Positions 21,446-31,980 of a DNA stretch of 64,000 bases are shown piece after piece. Source of the stretch: Aphrocallistes beatrix (Eukaryota > Porifera > Hexactinellida > Sceptrulophora > Aphrocallistidae); assembly GCA_963281255.1 (NCBI GenBank), contig OY725490.1:868001-932000 (forward strand), given 5' to 3'. A program made the translations under genes and the position numbers. The notes below the pieces were generated by a model. The model was given only the letters and a program-made list of their open reading frames with translations, had not been told where the DNA came from and searched no databases. Position 1 is the stretch's first letter, and each line of letters begins with the position of its first letter.

Positions 21446-24193
21446 TTGCTCCTAGTGCTGTTAGTAGTCTGGTGGCCACTGTTGATCTTTTCAGCTCTAC
21501 AACTTATAAGAGTGCGATATCTCTATCTTGGACTGATACGCAACATTCCGATGCTACAGCAAGCAGCTACCTTGTGTATTTGAATGGAACTGAAATTGCT
21601 AGAACTAAAGTCAATTCCTTTGTTGATGTGAGAACGCTACAGCTAGATACAAAGTACAACTATTCTGCGTCTACTGCTAACTGTATTGGAACATCTCCTC
21701 AACTAAGTGCTGATACTATCAGTATTATGGGTGAGTTTGATTAAATAAAATTAGTCTATGTAGAATGTTTAAATTGATTATCTAGCATAATCCCATGATA
21801 CTAAGTCAACATCATTCAACTTTATACAAGTAATATCAGTAAATATCGCATTCTTATACTTTTTCTGCAATTTAATACATCCACAATATTGCAGTAATTT
21901 CAAGTGTGCTTAAAATAAATATGCATTGAGAGCTATATTATGAAAGATAATTTTATTCCATTAGGCTACAACATTGCGAGCAGTAATGTCAGCATCCTTT
22001 ACAATCTGAACAGTGGTAGATCTCAACTGGGTTAGTGCACTATATCCGTAGTAACGTACTGAGAGTTGGAACTAATTTAATTAACTGTGTTCCGTCTTGT
22101 AGAATCTAACTCAGAATTCCTTTCAAACTCTCCTCCTGCGATATAGCCTTCAAATGAGCTATATATATTCTCGAGATAACGATGTAGAGCATTTCCAAAC
22201 CAACACAACACTCAATCTCTTGTCGACTAACACCAGTTATTCCTTACAGTAGAATCGCCATGGATTTTCTGCTGTTGACGGACTGCAGTGGCGGATCTAG
22301 GTGGGGGCAATGGGGGCAATTGCCCCCCCCTTTTCTAGGAATAGGTGTTCGAAAAATCTTAGAAATTATTGGTTTGTTTATGTATACTGTAGTGAATAGT
22401 GCAGTATACACTATACATATACTGTGTATTCGTATACACGATTGGCTATCGTAATGTGGTACTAGTACACTCTAAGTCTCTTAATTGAGGAGACTGTAAT
22501 TCATTTATTCTCTGGTTGCTAAATTGCTCCCTAAATCTGGTACAAATGAGTCACTTTTATGCGGAGCCAAATATAATACTTATAAATAATCACTTTGACA
22601 CTATCGTATAAAATGACATTTCTTTAATATGTTCCCCATTAGCAAGCCTTTGTATATTAGCTTATTCGAAATGAAACGCCGCCAAAAGAGTTTATTTGAT
22701 ACTCCATTCTTTGAGAAGCAGTCCAGATTGATGGAGGGTGACATATTGCCAGGTTTTGATTCTCAGAATTCCGATTCCATAGTTGATCTTGATCCATTTG
22801 CTCCTACGCTATTTGACATTTCCAGTTTTATTGGAAAGTCCAGGCTAAATTTTTTTCTGGGGGGTTTACCCCTAGACCCCCCTATATTATATATACAATC
22901 GCTCACTACGTTCGCTCATTGCCCCCCCTTTGACAAATCCTGGATCCGCCACTGGACTGTCTACTGAGATTTCAGTTATATTACAACTTATGAGGCAATG
23001 TGGCCAAGTGATTCAAGATTCAATCGTTTTTGGATTCTTCCAAGGTCAGGGTATCTTTTAAACACATTTTTTTATCAATCTAGAATTTTTTTGTTCGGAA
23101 ATATATTTTTTATAAATTCAGAATTCGTGAAAATATTTTTTTATCCCGATAAAATATTTTTTTATTCCCCCAAAACGTAAAAAATATTTTTTAATTCCTT
23201 AAAAGATACTCTGCTGAGTGTTCACAAAATTAGCTTTTGAAAACATAGAATACTTTAGCTGAAATATGCGCAGGTAGTCGAAGAAAATCCATAAATTCAT
23301 GAGTTCTTTTACTCTTAGAGTATGTTTCATGTGATTCTTTATAGTAACTAATGCTCGAACAGAAGCTACTGCTCCTAGCAATAGTACACTTCAAGGTGAG
23401 AGGATATTTACAATATACTTATACTTGTATTTTCTTAAGATATGTTTAGAATGAACGTAAGTCTGATAAATCAGAAAGGGAGTTTGGAGGAGAAATAATC
23501 AATGCATTACAAATAGCTAAGTATCATATTATCTAGAATTAGAATATAATAGAGGTGTATCCACTATAGGGGGTATGACTCCACATTTAAAAGTTTTCTC
23601 TCTTCATGTTGTCTTGATATTTTCAAGTTTGTAGAAAAGAATTTGTTGATATTTAGTAATTATATGATATCAGAGATATTTAATAGATATTATTATAATT
23701 TACCGCGAATACTAATAATATGTAAAGTTAGTAAGAAAGATATCCACCTAAGTTGGTCAGGTACAATTTTCTGGGTCGCCACTATCAGTAGGCCTTAGAG
23801 ATCTTGCCGGTAGGTCCATGACTGCGCTTTTGTTACGAATGCTTTCTCATAGTCACTCTTCCTGGATCTGACACTTCTACTTCTACTTCTATCAATGGTA
23901 AGTTAATGAATTTATTATTTCAATCACTTGAAGTCTGATATTTAAAATCCTCATGAACGTATTTTGATGAATTATTTATTTTAGTCATTGCTGCGATTGT
24001 CTTGGGAATCATTGGCTTCCTCATCCTCGCCTTTTGCATCTTAACCATTATTCTTTGCGCTTTTTGCATTTGTATATGCCATAAGATGTTCACGGACAAA
24101 GGTTGGTTCACTCTTATTTGTTAGGAAATAATTACAGTTAACTTTGACATAAATTCTATTACAGGTGCGAGAGATGAGAAAAGAGAAGAGTAA
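21446..24193 (+). pseudogene. Pseudogene C: 3' part of an Ig/FN3 receptor, mirror copy of gene D
   Basis: Exons matching gene D: FN3 21446-21730, split FN3 21965-22030 and 22103 to about 23045, stalk 23345-23395 and 23853-23897, transmembrane 23985-24101, tail 24165-24193. No signal, Ig or tandem FN3 exon lies upstream, so the copy is 5'-truncated. The exon at 21965 is 5 bases shorter than D's (66 against 71), which shifts the frame. The next exon has an in-frame TAG near 22250 where D has TTG, and a 669-bp MITE (22286-22954) sits in it. The transmembrane exon still reads IAAIVLGIIGFLILAFCI like D. The first FN3 exon is open and differs from D by a two-codon indel. A short transcript is possible but a normal receptor is not. 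Confidence 0.8.
22286..22954. mobile_element. 669-bp MITE inside a receptor exon
   Basis: Terminal repeats CAGTGGCGGATC and GATCCGCCACTG, with GACTG duplicated on each side (22281-22285 and 22955-22959). Gene D has the uninterrupted site. Inside are mirrored G/C runs (GGGGGCAATGGGGGCAAT and TTGCCCCCC) and an open frame at 22629-22967 with no recognisable domain. A 5-bp duplication does not fit hAT (8); the superfamily is unresolved. Confidence 0.75.
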
Positions 24194-24394
24194 GTTCATT
24201 CAGTATTGACTATAAAATAAACGATTTGAGAATAATAAAAACAAATAAAAGCTCTTCATACAACGATTATGAGATAAGGCATCTCTTATACTGGGAGCAA
24301 ATTTGAATTAAAAGGAGTGAAGTAACCTAGTTTTGTATAGAAAATGTTTAAGAAAATTGCCCATTTTTTAGCAGAGTTTTGAAAACTTTGCTCA

Positions 24395-24511
24395 AATCTT
24401 CAAACTTAAGCATAGATTCATCATTTGACACCTACTATTTCTACGACTTGCCAATTCTTCAATCAATTCGAGCAAACATCCCAAAAAATCCTAGCGTTTT
24501 GATATATAAGA
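24395..24511 (-). mobile_element. 5' fragment of a Helitron-like element
   Basis: Inverse of the family start: ATCATTTGACACCTAC, TTCTTCAATCAATTCGAGCA and CTAGCGTTTTGATATATAAG. A shorter partner fragment at 29697-29748 lies at the mirrored position in the right arm. Confidence 0.55.
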
Positions 24512-24754
24512 TTTACATGTATACTTATCCTATGCTATTCTATAGTCTTGAGCTGAATCAGATCGATGGCGATGCTCAAACAAATTCTCCAAACGATAGC
24601 GTGAGTTTCTTGGTAAATTTACCAGTATTACTGTGTAGGTATTGATATACTACGTATGATTCCACACTTACAGTTCTCGAAGATACAAATTCAAATACTC
24701 TAAATGAAACGCCACGTGTTTCTACTTTTTACAAAATTGTCATATTTCCATTGG

Positions 24755-24899
24755 CATAGGCGCCGAACCCGGGGGGGCTGGGGGGCTCAAGCTCCCCCTG
24801 GAATCCAAGATGGCCCATAGACGCAATACAAATTTTAGGGCTGAGTCCCCTCTAGAACGCCAAAATGACACATACATTTCGAAAAGTTCGACGCCCCTG
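24755..24899. mobile_element. CGCCGAAC-family MITE with perfect 8-bp duplication
   Basis: Ends CATAGGCGCCGAACCCGG and AAAGTTCGACGCCCCTG. TCCATTGG is on both sides (24747-24754 and 24900-24907). The mirrored site in the right arm (near 29430, CCAATGGAAATATGACAA) is empty. Confidence 0.85.
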
Positions 24900-25466
24900 T
24901 CCATTGGTATTATAAAGAAAAGTTGCAGTAAGTTATTCAGATGGTGGAGGGACTAGCAAGAACTCTTCAGACAGCTCTGATATTCTATCAGCGATTAAGA
25001 GGATCCAACACAGCACAAATTTTAAAAATATAATGTCATATTTCGGAAATTCCGGATTTTAGTGCAGCTCCTATCTGGGCATGCCTTAAAGAGTTAGACA
25101 ATGCAATACGTATATCCGTAATTTGTAACCGGCACACTCAAAATTTATCAACTTTGAAACTTTCTATTGTTTGGAATATGAGCTGTTCTAACGACAATAT
25201 TATATACAGCTCTCAACGGTGTTCTTATAACCGGCATCCACTGTACTCTAGTCCCAACACTCAAGAACTTCCCCAGATAGTCATTTCAAACTTGAAATAT
25301 CACTCTCCCTATTCTACAAATAACTACATACTATATCAAAGATTATTTTCAAATTTGCGTCGGATTACGTACAGCGTCATAGTGAACTGTTAAATAACAT
25401 ACATTCTTCTCTTCCTACCTTGTAGCTACATTAGTACGTACCTAGCCGAGGAGTACAAGTAGCAAC

Positions 25467-25684
25467 CATACTTGCCAACTGTCCCGTTTTTGGTGGGACG
25501 TCCCGCCCTTTTCACCCTTCTCTTGATCTAATTTTCTCGAGTGTCCCGCTTTTATATGAATTCTCCCCATTATGTCTCGGTTTTTTAAAATTCTATGTAT
25601 AATACTTTTATATTGCGTCCCGCCATGTCCCACGAAATTCAACACTGCGTCCCGCTTTTATCATGACTCAGGTTGGCATGCATG
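25467..25684. mobile_element. TTGCCAAC-family MITE
   Basis: Ends ATACTTGCCAACTGTCCCG and CAGGTTGGCATGCA. The interior carries repeated TGTCCCGC/GTCCCGCTTTTA words. Flanks GTAGCAAC and TGAGCAAC match at 6 of 8. Confidence 0.65.
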
Positions 25685-25739
25685 AGCAACGAGTTCGTCA
25701 AAATCACTAATATGATTAGAAAGAGGAAAATATTATATA

Positions 25740-27950
25740 TACTTGTATATATTAAGAAATTTAATCAACAGTTAGATGTAGCGCGAAAGGAATTCCATAG
25801 AATGAGTATTAAATTAATCAATCCTTTAAAGCTTCAAACACTAGCAAGTTAGATACATACTCCAGGGGATTATTTGACAATAATAAAAATGCCAAATTGT
25901 AGTGAAGCTTTTTTATTTAATTTTGGATTTGAGTCGAAAGATCCATAAAGAAACATTCAAGGGCATAGATTTCAAAATGAAATATATAGCTTCTGACGTT
26001 GGAGTTATATATATTCAAGAATAGATTGACTACACTACTTCTATGGAATATTTGATTGTTCGCAGATCGCGATATTTGTGCTGAATATTTTTTTTCATAT
26101 TGAGCAAAATTCGTTTCTTCGTTTCAGTTCTTGAACAAACCATGTATATTAGATCTGAAAAAATAACATCTCCATGTCTAAGTCTCATTAGACACTACAC
26201 TCTATGTACTTTCAATTCAAGCATCAAATTTGGTTTGCACGAATTCTCTTGATGATGTTTCTGTCTGGAGGAACTTCAGAGAGAAAGTTAATGAGAATCC
26301 AATGGATAAATATTTGAAGAATATTGCACCAAAACCATTAGTTGGGATATCTTATATATTAAAACTCTAGGATTTTTTTGTTTGTTTGTTTGTTTGTTTG
26401 TTTGTCCGAATTGATTGAAGAATTGGGAAGTCGTAGAGATACGAAAATTGGCATGTAGGTGTCAAATGATGAATCTAGGATTAAGTTCGAAAATCTAAGC
26501 GAAATGTTCACACCTCTGCAAAAAAATAGAAAACAATTTTTCACACCTTTTCTATACAAACTACAAGTATGTACGGCTTCACTCTCACAATAGAAATCAT
26601 TATAAGACACTATAGTAGGCTGTCATTGTTATTAATACTTCAAAGCAATAACTTATATAAATGACTCAATTGTATATGATAGTGTATGGCAGTAAAAAAG
26701 GCTATTTGTATACTTTCACACCTTTATATACATATTTTCACACGATTTGACAATTTTGAAAATTATGCTAGAGATTAGCTTCCAACGGTTGACAAGGGGT
26801 TTTAACTTTTTAGGGGTGTAGATTTCGAATATCATATTTTCAGATCGATATGATGAATTATTTGTTTACTTTTGTTTACAATAGATACATAAAGTAAACA
26901 AATTACAAAATTAAGCGAGAAACTAGCTTCCTACGGTTGACATGGGGTTTTTAGTGCTGTAGATTTCGAATATCATATCTTCGGATCCATATGAGAATTA
27001 TTCGTTAACCTTTGTTTACAATATTTATATAAAATAAAAAATTCCCAAAAATAGGTTAGATTGAGTAACTTCAGACGCCCGCAGGGTGACTCTAGGACAC
27101 GGAGTGTCCGCAAGCCGCGCAGCGCAAGCAAGCGAAGTGCGCTTGTATTATTAATGCTATGAACTCTTACCAAGATTGAAGCACTCTGTGGTTAGCAAAT
27201 ATTTTTCTGAAAACTTCATTTTAGACTCTCATAGCTGGTCCTAAGAGCATATTTTGGAGATGAACCATTTAACTCGTACCAACTACCGACTCGTCCAAAA
27301 GTACTAAGTCAACTCTCGCACCAAATAATAAAGTCAACTCGACCAACTACCAAAATGAAATGTACGATTTCTATACTATTTTGAGTGAGATAGGATTTTC
27401 TTTTAACTTGGTATGAGCTGACTGGCATTCTTTTGTAAATCCTAAATATAGTGACATAACTTCTAAAATTAAACTACATAAATACATCTAATTAAAATAC
27501 AATGAATCACTAAACACGATTGTTCCCACGTACGATAACACAACTATACTATATTGAAACTAATTCATTGGCAACAAGACCAAGTAAGTGAGATATTCTT
27601 AAGGAAAAGTTTTATGTTTGAAGTATGAATTTAAAATGTGTCTTACTCCACTGTCTGGATGCATATGGGCTATAGTATCAAGTGTTTAGTTGGCAAAGCA
27701 TTTAGCTAATAAATATTCAAAATTGTGGTAATGTTTTAAGCAGATATCTTAAGATTTAAAATTAAATCTAAGGTTTTTGCAGGATCTCTAAGTAATTTCC
27801 GAGCATTGTTTTCATCAGAAAATGATGGGTTTATTGTTAAACAAGAGGTAAATATTAAAACTGAATCTTATTTATAATTTATATTCCAAGTCATTAAAAC
27901 ATTAATTTCCGGAAATGAGGAAATCTTTAAGGAATACAGGTGACCCCGCT
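25740..27950 (-). promoter_or_regulatory. Orphan copy of a receptor upstream region (no gene attached)
   Basis: Matches the gene D upstream DNA (38390-39980) in the same orientation. Shared words include CCATAGAATGAGTATT, AGATACATACTCCAGG, CAATATTGAACAAA-type runs and GAACTCTTACCAAGATTGAA. In gene D this DNA precedes a minus-strand start. Here the corresponding position, left of 25740, holds a MITE and no signal-peptide exon. A Helitron-like element (26350-27147) has inserted within it. It is probably a remnant left by a deletion or unequal exchange. Confidence 0.6.
26350..27147 (+). mobile_element. Helitron-like element, copy 4, best preserved
   Basis: Starts TCTTATATATTAAAACTC, then a run of TTTG units and TTTGTCCGAATTGATTGAAG. 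Ends CAAGCGAAGTGCGCTTGTA. The paralogous DNA at 10640-10800 (inverse) lacks it: CCATTAGTAGGAATATATTA continues to the GAACTCTTACC word without the element, though about 70 host bases also differ at the joint. The interior includes repeated CTTCCAACGGTTGACATGGG-type segments. There is no coding capacity. Confidence 0.6.
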
Positions 27951-27959
27951 TAATCGGGA

Positions 27960-28130
27960 CATTTTAGTCAATTATCTGATATATGCAGTCAATTATCCAA
28001 TTCATCCTTTCGATTATCCTATTTATGTACTCAATTATCCTATTTAGACAATCAATTATCCTATTTAGACATTCAATTATCCAATTTATTTCATTCAATT
28101 ATTCTATTTAAGCAACTAATGATCTGATTT
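27960..28130. repeat. Minisatellite, about 20-base unit
   Basis: Six to eight imperfect copies of a unit like CAATTATCCTATTTAGACAT in tandem, starting just after a short pogo-like word (CCCCGCTTAATCGGGAC). Confidence 0.7.
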
Positions 28131-28470
28131 AGGAGAACATTTTAAAGATTGAGTATAAAATAATTAGGTGAATTAGAATATAAACAAATGTTGGAATTTG
28201 ATGGAAATGATCAATGTTGAGAAGTAAAGATGTGGGAATTTTTTCAAATAGCTTTTGAATGCCAATAAACTATCAAAAATACTTTAATTCCAATTTAGGA
28301 TAAAGGTTACCAAGTATATATTCGTATTATATCAAGTGCAGCGTTTCTTAAAAATAACTGAAATGAGAGAAATTGTGATAATATCATACAACCCAGATTA
28401 GATCTCAAATTCCTGATAGAATTTAGCTAGAATATTCTACATTTATGTTAAGTGGGGCTTTTATCTAAAG

Positions 28471-28635
28471 TAGGGCTGTCCAACTATATTTACTTCGGGC
28501 CGCAACTGCTTCATACCATTTAGTGGCGGGCCGCAATACAGGGGCGTGCACTCGGGATGGGTATGGATAGAAGCATTTTGGATGCAACGTGGGCCGCACA
28601 AAGCAAGGTCGCGGGCCGCCTTTTGGACAGCGCTG
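28471..28635. mobile_element. hAT-type MITE, 165 bp, perfect 8-bp duplication
   Basis: Ends AGGGCTGTCCAAC and TTGGACAGCGCTG. ATCTAAAG flanks both sides (28463-28470 and 28636-28643). The interior has CGGGCCGC words. It has no coding content; an antisense frame over it is accidental. Confidence 0.8.
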
Positions 28636-29029
28636 ATCTAAAGCATTTGAGATCGAAATCCATTTTTTAATTCGGCCTGTTATTTTGTAGTTCTGAAAAG
28701 AATTAATTGTATAATTGAATATACACACTCGTCAATACAAATGAGAGATAAATACAAGCAAGATACTAAGAGGAACATTATTAATACTCTAGTATATACA
28801 TGTATGAGATAAAATATGAATGCATTAGTTCAAAGGTGTTATTAGAGAGAGTGGACGCTAGTACTGAGTCAACCTCAATTCTCTGGATTAGCATAGACAG
28901 TATTGGGATCCTAAGGGAGAGGAAATGAATAAAAGTGATAAAGTACAGAAATAAAACTATTTTCATTTTGGTAGACCATGACTCTACTATGCATATGTTG
29001 TAGAGACTATTGTAGGAAAATGAAATGAT

Positions 29030-31980
29030 GTCAGTAGAACAGCTCATATTCCAATCAGTAGGAAGTTCATAAATATTTTGAGAGTGCCGATTACAAATTA
29101 CGGATGGACATATTGCATTGTCTAGGGCATGCCTAATTTCCGGGACGGGATGTCGTCCCGTCTCGGAAATTAGGTATCTAGATTTTCCGGGAAGGTCCCG
29201 TCCCGTCCCGGAAATCAGGCATGCCAATTGTCTAACTCTTTCAGGTATGCCTATAATAAGCTGCACTGAAATCCGGAATTTCCGAAATATCACATTATAT
29301 TTTTAAAATTTGTGCTGTGTTGGATCCTCTGAATCGCTTATAGAATATCAGAACTGTCTGAAGAGTTCATGCTAGTCCTTCCACCATCTGAATAACTTAC
29401 AGCAGTTTTCTATATAAACCAATGGAAATATGACAATTTTGTAATTTCTTTACATAAATAAAAACAAAATATATCAATCTAGAAAGACCTTACAAGTAGA
29501 AATTAGTGGCGTTTCATTTAGAGTATTCGAATCTTCGAGAACTGTAAGTGTGGAATCATATATCAATACCTACACAGTAATACTGGTATATTGCTCAAGA
29601 AACTCACGCTATCGTTTGGAGATTTTGTTTGAACATCGCCATCGATCTGATTCAGCTCAAGACTATAGAATAGCATAGGATAAGTATACATGTAAATCTT
29701 ATATATTAAAACGCTAGGATAGGATTTTGATGTTTGTTCGAATTGATTGTTACTATATGGCTTCACTCCTTTTTAATTTAAATATGCTCCAATTTTAAAT
29801 CCAGCTCCCAGTATAAGAGATGCCTTATGTCATAATCGTTGTATGAAGAGCTTTTATTTGTTTTTATTATTCTCAAATCGTTTATTTTATAGCCAATGCT
29901 AAATGAACTCACTCTTCTTCTCTTTTCTCATCTCTCGCACCTGTAATAGAATTTTATGTCAAAGTTAACTGTAATTATTTCCTAACAAATAAGACAGAAC
30001 CAACCTTTTTCCGTGAACATATTATGGCACATACAAATGCAAAAAGCGCATAGAATAATGGTTAAGATGCAAAAGGCAAGGATGAGGAAGCCAATGATTC
30101 CCAAGACAATCGCAGCAATAACTAAAATAAATAATTCATTAAAATACGTTCATGAGGATTTTAAATATCAGACTTCAAGTGATTGAAATAATAAATTCAT
30201 TAAACTTACCATTGATAGAAGTAGAAGTATCAGATCCAGGAAGAGTGACTATGAGAAAGCATTCGTAACAAAAGCGCAGTCATGGACCTACTGGCAAGAT
30301 CTCTAAGGCCTACTGATAGTGGCGACCCAGAAAATTGTACCTGACCAACTTAGATGGATATCCTTCATTCCAACTTTACATATTATTAGAATTCGCGGTA
30401 AATTATAATAATATCTATTAAATATCTCTGATATCATATAATTACTAAAAATATCAACAAATTCTTTTCTACAAACATGAGAATATCAGGACAAACATGT
30501 ATAGAGCAATCTTTTATTTGTGGAGTCATGCCCCCTAAAGTGGATCCACCTCTATTATATTCTAATTCTAGATAATATGATACTTAGCTATATGTAATGC
30601 ATTGATTAATTTCTCTGCCAAACTCCCTTTTTGATTTGTCAAACTTATACGCTTACTCTAAACATAATAAATAATATACAAGTATAAGTATATTCTAAAA
30701 TATCCTCTTACCTTGAAGAGTACTGTTAGTTTCTGTTCCAGCATTAGTTACTATAGAAATTCACATAAAACATACTCTAAGAGTTCGATAAAGCTCAACC
30801 CTCCGCTCATGAATTTATGAATTTTCTCCGACCACACACGCATATTTCAGCTAAACATTCTATGTTTTGTTTTCGAAAAATAATTTTTGTGAACAGTCAG
30901 CAGAGTATCTTTTAAGGAAAAAAAATTTTTTTTACGTTTTTGGGGTATAAAAAAATATTTTCACGAATTCTGAATTTATAAAAAATATATTTCCGAACAA
31001 AAAAATTCTAGATTAATAAAAAAATGTGCTTAAAAGATACCCTGACAGTCAGTACCTACCTTGGAAGAATCCAAAAACGATTGAATCTTGAATCAGTTGG
31101 CCACATTGCCTCATAAGTTGTAATCTAACTGAAATCTCAGTAGACAGTCCGTCAACAGCAGAAAATCCATGGCGATTCAACTGTAAGGAATAACTGGTGT
31201 TAGTCGACAAGAGATTCAGTGTTGTGTTGGTTTGGAAATGCTCTACATCGTTATCTCGAGAATATATATAGCTCATTTGAAGGCTATATCGAATGAGGAG
31301 AGTTTGAAAGGAATTCTGAGTTAGATTCTACAAGACAGAACACAGCTAATTAAATTAGTTCCAACTCTCAGTACGTTACTACGGATATAGTGTACTAACC
31401 CAGTTGAGATCTACTGTGTCACTGTTCAGATTGTAAAGAATGCTGACATTACTGCTCGCAATGTTGTAACCTAATGGAATAAAATTATCTTTCATAATAT
31501 AGCTCTCAATGCATATTATTTTAAGCACACTTGAAATTCCTGCAATATTGTGGATGTATTAAATTGCAGAAAAAGTATAAGAATGCGATATTTTACTGAT
31601 ATATTACTTGTATAAAGTTGAATGATGTTAATGTTGACTTTTATTTAATCAAACTCACCCATAATACTGATAGTATCAGCACTTAGTTGAGGAGATGTTC
31701 CAATACAGTTAGCAGCAGACACAGAATAGTTGTACTGTGTATCTAGCTGTAGCGTTCTCACATCAACAAATGAGTTGACTGTAGCATTAGTTCTAGCAAT
31801 TTCACTTCCATTCAAATATACAAGGTAGCCGCTTGCTGTAGCATTGGAATGTTGCATATCAGTCCAAGATAGATGTATCGTACTCTTACAAGTTGTTGAA
31901 TTGAAAAGATCAACAGTGGCCACCAGACTACTAACAACACTAGGAGCAACTAAAAGGAGAGAACTTCATGTGAATAATAC
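29030..31980 (-). repeat. Right arm of the large inverted duplication (partner 21420-25200)
   Basis: Contains the working 3' exons of gene D and its 3' flank; the partner arm holds pseudogene C. Exon and intron order are the same when one arm is inverted. Confidence 0.75.
29125..29226. mobile_element. GGGCATGCC-family MITE with filled/empty pair
   Basis: Flanked by ATTGTCTA (29117-29124 and 29227-29234). The mirrored arm near 25105 reads GTTAGACAATGCAATAC with a single copy of the site, an empty allele. The insertion therefore followed the C/D inverted duplication. Confidence 0.85.

Larger units (their letters stand above)
21420..25200 (+). repeat. Left arm of a large inverted duplication (partner 29030-31980)
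   Basis: Besides the shared exons, the introns and the 3' flank match in inverse. Examples are CTGAATCAGATCGATGGCGA (24553 and its inverse near 29645), the block around GGATCCAACACAGCACAAAT (25000 and 29320), and GGAATATGAGCTGTTCT (25178 and its inverse near 29040). The arms differ by private insertions: the MITEs at 22286 and 24755 in the left arm, and the GGGCATGCC element at 29125 in the right. Confidence 0.75.

Noticed and set aside
22629-22967. 112-residue frame inside the 669-bp MITE
   Set aside because: It begins and ends in transposon sequence, including an end repeat, and has no recognisable domain; at best a relic of an element protein.
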